The position numbers and the translations under genes are program-made. Of a DNA stretch of 64,000 nt, positions 15,525 through 25,409 are shown piece after piece. Source of the stretch: Bacteroidota bacterium (lineage in GTDB: Bacteria > Bacteroidota > Bacteroidia > Chitinophagales > BACL12). Below the pieces are notes generated by a model, which was not told the DNA's origin, ran no database searches, and saw only the letters and a program-made list of their open reading frames with translations. The DNA lies in NCBI GenBank assembly GCA_016706255.1, contig JADJJZ010000006.1, positions 248,001 through 312,000 on the forward strand, written 5' to 3'. The first letter of the stretch is position 1. Each line of letters starts with the position of its first letter.

Positions 15525-17186
15525 ATGCCGATAAAAAAACTATTATATTATTTAACATTTTTGTTCATCACCAATACTTTGGTGGCGCAAACCACTAATC
15601 GTATTCCCGGTGAAATAATGGTGCAACTATTTAAAGGCGCTTCACCCGAAAATTTTATTCAGCGCATTAACGAAAAAAATAATTTTAATCTCGAATTAAT
15701 TTCCCCTGCATCTAAAAGATTTAACATCTGGGTTATAAAATATGATACAAATGTTTTTTTGGGAGATAAAATTATTGCTGCCATTTATACTGACCCTTAT
15801 GTAGCAAATGTGCAGTATAATCACATTACATCTGAACGCTCCATTCCAAATGATACTGCTTTTGATGAACAATGGAATATGTTTAATGATGGTACTACAG
15901 GTGGTATTGAAGATGCCGATATTGATGCCGATTTAGCATGGGAAACTACCACAGGGGGCGTTACCGTGATGGGTGATACAATAGTTGTTGCATTAATTGG
16001 TGAAGGCGGAAGTTTAACACATGATGATTTAACCTATTGGGTAAACAGAAATGAAATTCCACTCAATTTAATTGATGACGATGGAAACGGATATGTTGAT
16101 GATTATAACGGATGGAATGTTACCGATGGAAATGGTGTAATACCTGAGCGATATCATGGCACCCATGTTGGCGGAATTGCCGGCGCAAATGGAAATAATA
16201 ATTTAGGCGTAACAGGTGTAAACTGGAATTTAAAAATAATGCCGGTTTATAATATTTCGAATGAAGCAGAAGCCGTTGCTTCTTATACTTATGCATTCGA
16301 AATGCGCGAATTATACGAAAATACCGATGGTGAAAAAGGTGCTTATATAGTTGCAACAAACTCTTCGTTTGGAATTGATTTTGCAAACCCTGAAGATTAT
16401 CCGATTTGGTGTGCCATGTATGACTCTTTAGGAAAACTCGGCATACTTAGTGTTGGTTCAACTGCTAATTTCAGTGCGAATATTGATATTGTTTTTGATA
16501 TGCCTACTTCCTGCAGTTCCGATCATCTGATTACTGTTACCAATACCGATAAGGCAGATAATTTATTAAACGCAGCATACGGTGCAGCAAGCATTGACCT
16601 TGGCGCTCCGGGAACTTTGGTTTATTCTACTTTACTTGAAAATTCATACGGATTTTTAACCGGAACAAGTATGTCGGCACCACATGTTACAGGTACAATT
16701 GCGTTATTATTTGCTGCTGCATGTCCTAAGTTTTTCCAAGATTACGATTACGATCCTGCTGCAATGTCGCTATTACTAAAACAATATATTTTAAACGGCG
16801 TGGATTATGTTCCTGATTTAAATGGTATTACCGTAAGTAACGGACGATTAAATGTAAATAATGCCATTAATAATTTAGTTGAAACAGGATATTGTGCGGT
16901 GGGTATTAAAGATGTAGATAATTCAACATTGCAGATACAAGTACATCCAAACCCCGCAAATGCAATGTTGTATATTACAACAAATGATATTACTAACGAT
17001 GAAGTGATTATTGAAATATATAATCAAACAGCACAGCAGGTTTATAAACAAATAACCGATGATGCTAATTTGATGTTATCCGGAATTAATGTTGCCGATT
17101 TTGCAAATGGCTGGTATGCAATTACCATTACCAATGTAAAAACAGGACAACGATTTGCTACCGGATGTATTATTCAACATGATTAA
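15525..17186 (+). CDS. Subtilisin-like (S8) T9SS cargo protein lacking the catalytic Asp
   Basis: 553 residues. Signal peptide ending in LVAQ, an inhibitor-like propeptide to about 105, S8 domain about 140-455, then a type IX sorting tail (VHPNPANAMLYI ... ANGWYAITI). The catalytic His is His211 in HGTHVGGIAGA, the oxyanion Asn is Asn279 and the nucleophile is Ser382 in GTSMSAPH. Where active subtilisins have the Asp of DTG (VAVIDTGV), this protein reads VALIGEGGSLTHDDL, with Gly159 in the Asp position. The bases at 15999-16001 are GGT. The flanking IDDDGNGYVDDYNGWN motif aligns normally. It may be inactive, or Glu160 may substitute; a substitution error in the sequence is also possible. Confidence 0.9.
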   Translation: MPIKKLLYYLTFLFITNTLVAQTTNRIPGEIMVQLFKGASPENFIQRINEKNNFNLELISPASKRFNIWVIKYDTNVFLGDKIIAAIYTDPYVANVQYNHITSERSIPNDTAFDEQWNMFNDGTTGGIEDADIDADLAWETTTGGVTVMGDTIVVALIGEGGSLTHDDLTYWVNRNEIPLNLIDDDGNGYVDDYNGWNVTDGNGVIPERYHGTHVGGIAGANGNNNLGVTGVNWNLKIMPVYNISNEAEAVASYTYAFEMRELYENTDGEKGAYIVATNSSFGIDFANPEDYPIWCAMYDSLGKLGILSVGSTANFSANIDIVFDMPTSCSSDHLITVTNTDKADNLLNAAYGAASIDLGAPGTLVYSTLLENSYGFLTGTSMSAPHVTGTIALLFAAACPKFFQDYDYDPAAMSLLLKQYILNGVDYVPDLNGITVSNGRLNVNNAINNLVETGYCAVGIKDVDNSTLQIQVHPNPANAMLYITTNDITNDEVIIEIYNQTAQQVYKQITDDANLMLSGINVADFANGWYAITITNVKTGQRFATGCIIQHD

Positions 17187-17202
17187 GTGAAAACATTTTG
17201 TG

Positions 17203-18900
17203 ATGGAGAAAAGATGGGTGATTAAAGATGCGGATGAGGACAAGGTGAATTCGCTCCAGCAGGAATTAAAAGTGCATCCTGTTATTTGTAAATTATTGGT
17301 TCAGCGCGGTATTTATTCTTATGAAGAAGCCAAAAAATTTTTCAGACCCGCAATAACCGACCTGCATGATCCTTTTATTATGAAGGACATGGATAAAGCC
17401 ATTGACAGAATTGATAAAGCAATAACAAATAATCAGCGCATTTTAATTTATGGCGATTATGATGTTGATGGCACTACTTCTGTTGCACTGGCATTTTCGT
17501 TTTTTAACAGCATTTATAAAAATATCGATTATTATATCCCCGATAGATATTTGGAAGGATATGGTATTTCAATTAAAGGTATTGATTACGCTAAGTCAAC
17601 AAATTGCGATTTGGTAATTGCTTTGGATTGCGGAATAAAAGCAGTTGATAAAATTGAATATGCGAATTCAATTGGTGTAGATTTTGTGATTTGTGATCAC
17701 CATATTCCGGGTGATACTGTTCCTGCGGCGTATGCAGTGCTCGACCCGCATCAGCCCGACTGTAATTATCCGTATAAAGAATTAAGTGGCTGTGGTATCG
17801 GATTTAAATTAATTCAAGCTTATGCCATCCGCCACCAAATTCCGGTGGAACAAATTATTCCTTATCTGGATTTGGTTGTGGTGAGTATTGCAAGTGATAT
17901 TGTTCCCATTACCGGAGAAAACCGGGTGCTGGCATTTTTTGGAACAGAACAATTAAATAAAAATCCAAGACCGGGATTAAAAGCATTAATTGAAATTGCA
18001 GGGTACGAAGGACAATTAAATATTTCAAATATCGTTTTTGGTTTAGGGCCGCGCATTAATGCTGCCGGAAGAATGGATGATGCTAACAAAGCGGTAAAAA
18101 TGTTAATTGCCGAAACAATAGAACATGCGAAAAATGGTGCGGACGTATTACACGAAAAAAATGTAGGCCGAAAAGAAGTTGATAAAATGATTACTTCAGA
18201 TGCATTGTATATGTTGCAAAGTAATCCCGATACCGATAAACGTGTTTCTACAGTATTATGCAGCGATAAATGGCATAAAGGTGTTGTGGGTATTGTTGCA
18301 TCGCGCATGCTGGATCATTATTACAGGCCGACAATTTTGTTAACAGAATCGGCAGGTATGTTGTATGGAAGTGCTCGTTCGGTGAAAAATTTTGACATTT
18401 ATGAAGCCATAAAAGCCTGTGCCGATTTATTGGAACAATTTGGCGGACATATGTATGCAGCTGGCTTATCACTGAAACCTGAAAATTTTGAATTGTTTAG
18501 TCAGCGATTTGATGATGTAGTGCGCGCAAGTATAAAACCGGAACAATTAATTCCTGAAATTGAAATTGACGCTGCTTTACATTTAAAAGATATTACACCA
18601 ACGTTTAATAATATTATTAAACAATTTGCACCATTTGGTCCGCAAAATATGGACCCGATTTTTATGAGTGCTGAATTATTAAACAATGGAAAATCGCGTA
18701 TTGTTGGTGATAACCATTTGAAATTAGGTGTAAAAGATAATAACCGTTTTAATGCTGATGCTATTGCATTTCAAAAAGGTGCTTTTTATGAGGCAATTAA
18801 TAATGGAGCACGGTTCGATATTTGTTATACGATAGAAGAAAATAATTTTCGCGATATGAAAAATTTACAATTGAATGTCCGCGATATTAAATTAAACTAA
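17203..18900 (+). CDS. recJ: Single-stranded-DNA-specific exonuclease RecJ
   Basis: About 565 residues, DHH superfamily, 5'-3' single-strand exonuclease of recombination and mismatch repair. DHH-family motifs: YGDYDVDGTTS (about 87-97), ALDCG, CDHHIPGD (the DHH), and the DHHA1 part with GPRINAAGRM. The C-terminal OB-like domain includes LKLGVKDN. A GTG at 17200 is one codon upstream in frame; I take the ATG at 17203. It is followed 15 bases later by lptB in the same direction, so cotranscription is likely. Confidence 0.95.
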   Translation: MEKRWVIKDADEDKVNSLQQELKVHPVICKLLVQRGIYSYEEAKKFFRPAITDLHDPFIMKDMDKAIDRIDKAITNNQRILIYGDYDVDGTTSVALAFSFFNSIYKNIDYYIPDRYLEGYGISIKGIDYAKSTNCDLVIALDCGIKAVDKIEYANSIGVDFVICDHHIPGDTVPAAYAVLDPHQPDCNYPYKELSGCGIGFKLIQAYAIRHQIPVEQIIPYLDLVVVSIASDIVPITGENRVLAFFGTEQLNKNPRPGLKALIEIAGYEGQLNISNIVFGLGPRINAAGRMDDANKAVKMLIAETIEHAKNGADVLHEKNVGRKEVDKMITSDALYMLQSNPDTDKRVSTVLCSDKWHKGVVGIVASRMLDHYYRPTILLTESAGMLYGSARSVKNFDIYEAIKACADLLEQFGGHMYAAGLSLKPENFELFSQRFDDVVRASIKPEQLIPEIEIDAALHLKDITPTFNNIIKQFAPFGPQNMDPIFMSAELLNNGKSRIVGDNHLKLGVKDNNRFNADAIAFQKGAFYEAINNGARFDICYTIEENNFRDMKNLQLNVRDIKLN

Positions 18901-18915
18901 TTTAAATTCAAGATT

Positions 18916-19680
18916 GTGATTTTACGTTCAGAAAAACTGGTAAAAAAATATAAGCAGCGCACTGTTGTAAATGAAGTGAGTGTTGAAGTAAATCAGGGTG
19001 AAATAGTTGGTTTGCTTGGTCCGAATGGTGCCGGAAAAACTACATCGTTTTATATGATTGTAGGTTTAATTAAACCACTGTCGGGCAGTGTATTTCTGGA
19101 TACAAAAGATATTACCGATTATCCGATGTATAAACGTGCGCAATTGGGAATAGGTTATTTGCCGCAGGAAGCAAGTGTGTTTAGAAAAATGAGTGTGGAA
19201 GATAATATTGCGGCGGTATTACAAATGACAAAATTGAAAGCAGCAGACCAAAAGAAAAAGTTGGAATCGCTGATAGGCGAATTTGGTTTAGGCCATATCA
19301 GAAAAAGTAATGGTGATGTTTTAAGTGGTGGGGAGAGAAGAAGAACAGAAATTGCGCGTGCACTGGCTACCGACCCGAAATTTATTCTGCTGGATGAGCC
19401 TTTTGCAGGTATTGATCCAATTGCAGTGGAAGATATTCAACTGATTGTAGAAAAATTGAAATATAAAAAAATTGGTGTTTTAATTACTGACCATAATGTG
19501 CAGGAAACTTTATCGATTACCGACAGAGCGTACTTATTGTTTGAAGGAAAAATTTTAAAGCAGGGCTCAGCAGAAGACCTTGCCGGCGACCCTCAGGTGC
19601 GGAAAGTTTACCTCGGCCAGAACTTTGTTTTACGAAAAGGCAGGGTTTCGGCAGTACATTCTGATACAGATGTGGAATAA
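18916..19680 (+). CDS. lptB: LPS export ABC transporter ATP-binding protein LptB
   Basis: 254 residues from a GTG start. It powers lipopolysaccharide extraction from the inner membrane with LptFG. Walker A GPNGAGKTTSF, Q-loop YLPQEASVFRKM (characteristic of LptB), signature LSGGERRRTEIARAL, Walker B FILLDEPFAGIDP and H-loop TDHNVQE are all intact. It has the usual LptB length and ends with a short C-terminal extension. lptFG are not in the window. Confidence 0.93.
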   Translation: MILRSEKLVKKYKQRTVVNEVSVEVNQGEIVGLLGPNGAGKTTSFYMIVGLIKPLSGSVFLDTKDITDYPMYKRAQLGIGYLPQEASVFRKMSVEDNIAAVLQMTKLKAADQKKKLESLIGEFGLGHIRKSNGDVLSGGERRRTEIARALATDPKFILLDEPFAGIDPIAVEDIQLIVEKLKYKKIGVLITDHNVQETLSITDRAYLLFEGKILKQGSAEDLAGDPQVRKVYLGQNFVLRKGRVSAVHSDTDVE

Positions 19681-19708
19681 AAGATATCTTTATATGATAC
19701 CACAGGCT

Positions 19709-19716
19709 TAATTTTG
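19709..19716 (+). promoter_or_regulatory. Candidate -7 box upstream of the GH3 gene
   Basis: TAATTTTG ending eight bases before the ATG, which would give a leader of at most a few bases. No clear -33 element. Confidence 0.3.
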
Positions 19717-19724
19717 CAGCGCGG

Positions 19725-21233
19725 ATGTCCATCATTCACTCTATAACCTCAACCGTTTTTAAAATGCAGATTGCCCGCATACAGCAGGCAGTGCAAGATC
19801 CGGCGCGTGCTCAGGAGTCTGTATTTGAAACACTTATGGCAGGTGCTGCCGGTACAGAATGGGGGAAAAAGTACGATTTTAACTCAATTAATAATATAAA
19901 TGACTTCCGAAACCGCTTTCCGGTTCAGGATTACGAAAGTTTAAAGCCATATATCGACCGGATTATGATGGGTGAGCAATTTGTATTGTGGAATACACCT
20001 ATCAGTTGGTTCGCAAAATCATCGGGCACCACAAGCGATAAAAGTAAATTTATTCCGGTTAGCAAAATGGCGCTCGACGACTGCCATTTTAAAGGAAGCC
20101 GCGATGTGTTGGCCATGTATTTACATAATAATCCGGCCTCCAATTTATTTTCCGGCAAAACACTGCTCATGGGTGGCAGTCACCAAATTAACAAACTGAA
20201 TCACCACTCAAAATATGGCGATGTAAGTGCCGTTATGATGCAAAATATGCCATTATTGTCGCGTTATGCCATGACTCCACCACTAAAAATTGCATTAATG
20301 GACGAATGGGAAAGCAAAATTGAGGCAATGGCTGACCATACCATAAATAAAAATGTAACCAGTATAGCAGGTGTTCCTACATGGACCATCGTTTTAATTC
20401 GCAGATTATTTGACCTCACAGGTAAAAAAGATTTGAAAGAAATTTGGCCAAATCTTGAACTTTATATTCACGGTGGTGTAAGTTTTAAACCGTATCGCAA
20501 TCAGTTTAATGCGTTAATTAATCCCGATAAAATGCATTATGTGGAAACGTATAATGCCAGTGAAGGATTTTTTGCATTTCAGGATAGGCTTAATTCTGAT
20601 GAAATGTTATTGATGCCTGATTATGGTTTGTTTTATGAATTTATTCCGATGGAAGAGTTTGATAAGGAATATCCTAAAACTATCATGCTCACTGAGGTTG
20701 AATTAAATAAAAATTATGCCGTGGTAATTTCTTCCAATGCGGGTTTATGGCGCTATAAAATTGGAGATACCATTCGGTTTACCTCAAAAAATCCGTATCG
20801 GATTCAGGTATCTGGCAGGGTGAAACATTTTATTAATGCTTTTGGTGAAGAAGTAATTGTAGATAATACCGATAAAGCAATTGCAGAAGCCTGTGCACAA
20901 ACCAATGCTACAGTGGTAGAATATTCTGCAGCACCAATTTATATTCAGGGCAACGAAAAAGGTGGTCACGAATGGATTATTGAGTTTGGTCGTGGGCCGG
21001 ATAACCTGGAGCAGTTTGTAAGTATTCTAGATAAAACATTGCAGTCGATTAATAGCGACTATGAGGCAAAGCGGCATAAGGACATGGCTTTAAAAATGCC
21101 GGTTGTGCACGTTGCGCCTAAAGGTGCTTTTTACGAATGGCTTAAGTCGAAAGGCAAGCTGGGCGGGCAGCACAAAATTCCACGCCTGAGCAATGAGCGC
21201 ATTTACCTTGAAGAAATTTTACGCTTTATCTGA
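19725..21233 (+). CDS. GH3 family protein (acyl-adenylate/amido synthetase fold)
   Basis: 502 residues, full length for the bacterial GH3 auxin-responsive family, an ANL-type adenylating enzyme family. Visible motifs: FAKSSGTTSDKSKFIPVS (ATP-binding P-loop-like motif, about 99-116), ETYNASEGFFAFQ (the YxASEG motif) and the C-terminal RVKHFINAFGEEV. In plants GH3 enzymes join amino acids to hormones; the substrate in Bacteroidota is unknown. No signal peptide. It stands alone, with lptB upstream and a LytTR regulator downstream. Confidence 0.9.
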   Translation: MSIIHSITSTVFKMQIARIQQAVQDPARAQESVFETLMAGAAGTEWGKKYDFNSINNINDFRNRFPVQDYESLKPYIDRIMMGEQFVLWNTPISWFAKSSGTTSDKSKFIPVSKMALDDCHFKGSRDVLAMYLHNNPASNLFSGKTLLMGGSHQINKLNHHSKYGDVSAVMMQNMPLLSRYAMTPPLKIALMDEWESKIEAMADHTINKNVTSIAGVPTWTIVLIRRLFDLTGKKDLKEIWPNLELYIHGGVSFKPYRNQFNALINPDKMHYVETYNASEGFFAFQDRLNSDEMLLMPDYGLFYEFIPMEEFDKEYPKTIMLTEVELNKNYAVVISSNAGLWRYKIGDTIRFTSKNPYRIQVSGRVKHFINAFGEEVIVDNTDKAIAEACAQTNATVVEYSAAPIYIQGNEKGGHEWIIEFGRGPDNLEQFVSILDKTLQSINSDYEAKRHKDMALKMPVVHVAPKGAFYEWLKSKGKLGGQHKIPRLSNERIYLEEILRFI

Positions 21234-21259
21234 GTCCTGCTACTTTTCGTCAATTTGGT

Positions 21260-21267
21260 TAACTTTG
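21260..21267 (+). promoter_or_regulatory. Candidate -7 box of the LytTR/kinase operon
   Basis: TAACTTTG lies 33 bases before the GTG start of the response regulator. A -33 element at the expected spacing is not clear. Confidence 0.35.
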
Positions 21268-21300
21268 GTTGTAATAACCACACCCTAAAACCAAAAAATC

Positions 21301-22041
21301 GTGAATCGTTACACAGCCATTTTAATTGATGACGAAGAACCGGGTCGACGCAATTTATCTGCACTGCTCGAAAAATATTGTCCCGAAATTGAAGTCATAG
21401 CCGAAGCCGCCAATGCTGCTGAAGCAAAAGAAAAAATTCTTTCCCTCGGCCCTAATGTTTTATTTCTGGATATTAATATGCCCGAATTAAACGGGTTCGA
21501 TTTATTGGAATCACTCAATAAAAAAGATTTTGCCGTTGTATTTGTTACTGCACATAAAGATTATGGTATTCAGGCAGTAAAAGCAGGTGCAATTGATTAT
21601 ATCTTGAAACCAATTGTAATAAAAGAATTACAACAGGCCGTAAATAAAATTGTATCGTTCTACGATCAGAAAAAATCGGAATTGGTTACAGAAAATCAAA
21701 AACCCGGACGTATAACCTTAAGTCATACCGGCGGATTTAGTGTAATTGAAATGAAAGATATTATTCGCCTCGAAGCTGAAAGTAATTATACACGCGTTTA
21801 TGTATCTGAAAAACGTTCGTATTTTGTTTCTAAACCGCTTAAAGTTTTTGAAGATAGTTTGAAAGATAATATATTTTTCAGGGTGCACCGTTCTTACATC
21901 ATAAACCTGAATCATGTAAAAGAATTTTTACGTGAAGATGGTGGTGTAATTGTAATGAATGATGATGCCAGAATTCAATTACCAAAAGCACGATACAACG
22001 AATTTATTGAAGCAATGCGGAGATTGAGTATCGCAATTTAA
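21301..22041 (+). CDS. LytTR-family response regulator
   Basis: 246 residues, GTG start. Receiver domain 1-125 with acidic pocket Asp10/Asp11, phospho-acceptor Asp57 (FLDINMP), Thr in FVTAHK and Lys in DYILKPI. LytTR DNA-binding domain about 140-243 (IIRLEAESNYTRVYV, FRVHRSYIINLNHVKEF). It is followed by its probable kinase after seven bases, a classic LytR/LytS arrangement of Bacteroidota. Targets are not evident; the kinase senses through a periplasmic propeller. Confidence 0.92.
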   Translation: MNRYTAILIDDEEPGRRNLSALLEKYCPEIEVIAEAANAAEAKEKILSLGPNVLFLDINMPELNGFDLLESLNKKDFAVVFVTAHKDYGIQAVKAGAIDYILKPIVIKELQQAVNKIVSFYDQKKSELVTENQKPGRITLSHTGGFSVIEMKDIIRLEAESNYTRVYVSEKRSYFVSKPLKVFEDSLKDNIFFRVHRSYIINLNHVKEFLREDGGVIVMNDDARIQLPKARYNEFIEAMRRLSIAI

Positions 22042-22048
22042 ATATTAA

Positions 22049-24928
22049 ATGAAAACACAACTGAGAACTTACCTCATACTCCTGTTATTATTGTGTAGCA
22101 GTTTCCCCGCTTTTACACAAATGTTTCCTTCTCGCCAATACACCACTGAAGATGAATTGGCAAACAGCAACGTTTATGATATTTGTCACGACGCACGCGG
22201 CTATTTATGGTTTGCTACCGAACGTGGTGTGAGCCGTTTCGACGGATATAAATTCACCAATTATTTATACAAAGAAGGTTTAGGTGGCTCAATTGTTTAT
22301 GGTTTAACACAAGATGAAGAAGGTGATGTATTTGCAGCCACTAAATACGATGGTATTTATCGTTTGCAAGGCAATTTTGTGAAAGTAATTGATGAGAATA
22401 AACAAATTTCGAATGAACAAATTGCTAAATCAGGCGATTATTTTTATTCATTAAGAGATACACGTTATATCAGTGCAATAAAATTAGCAGGTAAGGAAGT
22501 TAAAAAAATAATATTCCCTTCAGTAGATATTGTTCCTTATTGCCTTTATAAAGATAGTAATGGCAATGTTTATGCCGGAACCAGCGAAGGTGTTTTCCAA
22601 TTAAACGGGTTCGAAAAACCGCAACAGGTATTTAACGATATTTCTGTGCCCATTTATAGTATTTGTCTGCAACAAAATATTTGGTATTTGGGCAGCACCG
22701 GAAATGTAATTGCCATTGAAGGCGATAAAATTACTGCCATCCCGATAAATAATCCCGGTAATATTAAACGATTGCTGGTGGACAGAAGTAATAATATCTG
22801 GGCAGCAACTTTTCCTGAAAATAAATTATTTCTGATATCCAATAATCGGATTCTTGATGTATCGCTTAAATTGGGTTTGGGTGGTGTTTCGGTAAATAAG
22901 ATAATGGAAGATAATGAAGGAAATATTTGGATTGCCACTTATGGTAAAGGTGTATATTGTTTTCACCACATGTATTGTACTAATTACACTGCCTTCGACG
23001 GATTAGAAAATGAATATATTACGGCAATTGAAGCACATGTTGACGGAAATGTTTTTGTTGGCACTTACAATGGGTTATATTATTTAGATGAAAATGGATT
23101 ACATCCAAAAAAATTATTTCCGGGCTCACTTGAATTTATCAAAGAATTACAGGGAGAAGGAAAAAATTTATATGTTACTATGGCCGGTGTTCCCGACGAA
23201 GGAATGTTTATTTCCAGTCAACAAATAAACAAGGCCACAGCATCCTTCTTTTTTAATAGTGCTATCATGATTGATGGTGATGATTTTTATTACAACAGAT
23301 GGGATAAAAAATTATGGAAAACATCGCTGTCAACAAAATCGCATGCTAACGCAAAAATTGTTTTTTATGATTCAACGGCTTTTTGGCAGCGCACTAATAA
23401 AATTTTTAAAGATAAAGAGGACAATATCTGGTTAGGAACCACACGAGGTATTTATATTATTGCACCGGATGGTCAATATCAAAAAATTGATACGGGATTT
23501 TATAAAACAAATATTACTGCCTTTTTATATGATGCTGAAGGTACTTTACTGATTGGCAGCGATAAAGGATTAATTAAATATAAAAATGGCAACTGGAGTA
23601 CGGCAAGGGATGTAAAAGGAAAAAATCTTGAAAATATTACCAGTATCGTCCGTGATAAAAAAAACAGGGTCTGGATAGGCACTTTGAACGGTTTGTTTTT
23701 AATGGATAAAAAATCACTTATTCAGTTTGATACACGTAACACTTTACTTTCTGATGAAATTAATGTGCTGGAGTACGATACAAAAAATGATTATATCTGG
23801 GTAGGTACTACTTACGGATTATCAAGTATTGATTTAAACATGTTTGATCGCACACCGGTAAGTCCGCCGACTGCCATTTTTAAAACCATTCGCGCAACTG
23901 ATTCTATTTATCGCGATTTAGATATTCATAATTCGATTACGTTACCGTATACCTCAAAAAATTTCACGGTGCGGTTTTCCGCAGTACACTTTTCATCACC
24001 GGAAGGCATTAAATTTTTATACAAATTTGATGATGGTGAATGGGAGCCAACAACAGGTCGCCAAATTGAATTTGCAGGTATGCCATACGGTAAACATACC
24101 TTGTTACTTAAATCGTTTGGTGAGCAGGAAATTGAAGGTCCTGTTGCTACATTAACTATAATTGTAGAAACACCAATTTGGGCGACTATTTGGTTTAAAA
24201 TAATTGTAGGCATTGCCATTGGTGTTGCCGCATATTTAATATTGCGCAAACGTTTTGAAACTGTTCGTAAAAAACAGCAGGAGCGTTTAGAGCTGCAATC
24301 TAAAATTGCCGAATTGCGCCATCAGGCCTTGGCAGCGAGTATGAATCCACATTTTATTTTCAATGCATTAAACTCTATTCAGCATTTTATTAATGCACAT
24401 AATACCGAAGAAGCAACCGATTATCTGGGAAAATTTGCCCGCCTTATTCGTATGATTCTGGATTATGGTGGTAAAACATTTATTCCGCTAAAAGATGAAT
24501 TGGAGCGATTAAATTATTATCTCGAACTTGAAAAAATTCGTTTTGGCAATAAACTGAATTTTAAAATTGATATTGATCCGATATTATTGAACGAGCAGCC
24601 TGAAATTCCGAATATGGTAATTCAGCCTGTTGTTGAAAATGCATTATGGCATGGCATATTACCTGCCAATAGAAACGGTAATCTGCATATCTCTTTCACC
24701 AAACTGGACAATGCCATCAGGGTATTGGTTGATGATGATGGTATTGGGGTTCATGAAAGCAAACGACGAAAAAAATCCGGCCACAACTCTTTAGGTATTC
24801 AAATGATACGGGAACGCCTCGATTTGCTTAAAAAACTCAGTGGTTATCAGGCAACCATTGCCATTCATGATAAGTCGGACTTTAACCCGCCCGGACAAGG
24901 GACCTTGGTTCAAATTAATCTTGATTAG
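22049..24928 (+). CDS. Sensor histidine kinase with two-component propeller (LytS/YehU-type)
   Basis: 959 residues. Signal peptide ending in FTQ. Periplasmic seven-bladed propeller repeats recur as NxWIAT/ARGYLWFATERGVSRFD/NIWLGTTRGIYII up to about 590, followed by a Y_Y_Y Ig-like domain (about 620-710). One transmembrane segment (IIVGIAIGVAAYLIL, about 725). The cytoplasmic His_kinase domain has AASMNPHFIFNALNSIQHF with the phospho-acceptor His, and the ATPase N box (QPVVENALWHGI). Same operon as the LytTR regulator. The propeller architecture resembles the hybrid sensors for glycans in this phylum, but no polysaccharide locus adjoins it; ligand unknown. Confidence 0.93.
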   Translation: MKTQLRTYLILLLLLCSSFPAFTQMFPSRQYTTEDELANSNVYDICHDARGYLWFATERGVSRFDGYKFTNYLYKEGLGGSIVYGLTQDEEGDVFAATKYDGIYRLQGNFVKVIDENKQISNEQIAKSGDYFYSLRDTRYISAIKLAGKEVKKIIFPSVDIVPYCLYKDSNGNVYAGTSEGVFQLNGFEKPQQVFNDISVPIYSICLQQNIWYLGSTGNVIAIEGDKITAIPINNPGNIKRLLVDRSNNIWAATFPENKLFLISNNRILDVSLKLGLGGVSVNKIMEDNEGNIWIATYGKGVYCFHHMYCTNYTAFDGLENEYITAIEAHVDGNVFVGTYNGLYYLDENGLHPKKLFPGSLEFIKELQGEGKNLYVTMAGVPDEGMFISSQQINKATASFFFNSAIMIDGDDFYYNRWDKKLWKTSLSTKSHANAKIVFYDSTAFWQRTNKIFKDKEDNIWLGTTRGIYIIAPDGQYQKIDTGFYKTNITAFLYDAEGTLLIGSDKGLIKYKNGNWSTARDVKGKNLENITSIVRDKKNRVWIGTLNGLFLMDKKSLIQFDTRNTLLSDEINVLEYDTKNDYIWVGTTYGLSSIDLNMFDRTPVSPPTAIFKTIRATDSIYRDLDIHNSITLPYTSKNFTVRFSAVHFSSPEGIKFLYKFDDGEWEPTTGRQIEFAGMPYGKHTLLLKSFGEQEIEGPVATLTIIVETPIWATIWFKIIVGIAIGVAAYLILRKRFETVRKKQQERLELQSKIAELRHQALAASMNPHFIFNALNSIQHFINAHNTEEATDYLGKFARLIRMILDYGGKTFIPLKDELERLNYYLELEKIRFGNKLNFKIDIDPILLNEQPEIPNMVIQPVVENALWHGILPANRNGNLHISFTKLDNAIRVLVDDDGIGVHESKRRKKSGHNSLGIQMIRERLDLLKKLSGYQATIAIHDKSDFNPPGQGTLVQINLD

Positions 24929-25409
24929 GGTTAGTTCCCTGTAAATCAGCTCCCTAAATCGACATTTGGAAGGGAAAATATGCCATTTCACCCATAAATG
25001 TGATGCACTTCGCTAAGTTATAACACCATTTCACACTAAAAAACGGCCATTTCACTCAAAGTGGGTTGTGGGTTCACCCTTATTGTTGTCTATTTGACCC
25101 AGAAACACACACAATCCCAAGGAAACATACCAGGAAAACACAAGTTATTTTGCTCCATGCAAACACGCCCATGAAAACCAAATTATTTTTTTGGGGGTGA
25201 AAATTTCGGGTTGATGATTCATGTGTAATGATGCACCCCATCGTTACACAAAATAAAAAGGCGGCTCCCTCATGTCGCCTTTTTTTATGCCCCACCCTTC
25301 TATCATTGTATTAAAGGTGATCTGCAAACACAATTCTACTAAAAAAACCAGTTTGGGCAAATATTAAAATTATAAAATAAAAAGCTCCTATTTCGTTTCA
25401 TTTCAATAA
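24929..25409. other. Non-coding stretch without a supported gene
   Basis: About 480 bases between the kinase gene and a broken T9SS gene. I see no frame with a convincing start or family match on either strand. The only structure is a hairpin at 25256-25285. Confidence 0.6.
25256..25287. terminator. Hairpin terminator in the intergenic stretch
   Basis: Arms AAAAAGGCG and CGCCTTTTT around a 12-base loop, followed by TTTTA. It resembles an intrinsic terminator, but lies 330 bases after the kinase gene. Confidence 0.6.

Noticed and set aside
25080..25295. 71-codon minus-strand frame
   Set aside because: It crosses a terminator-like hairpin and shows no family features.
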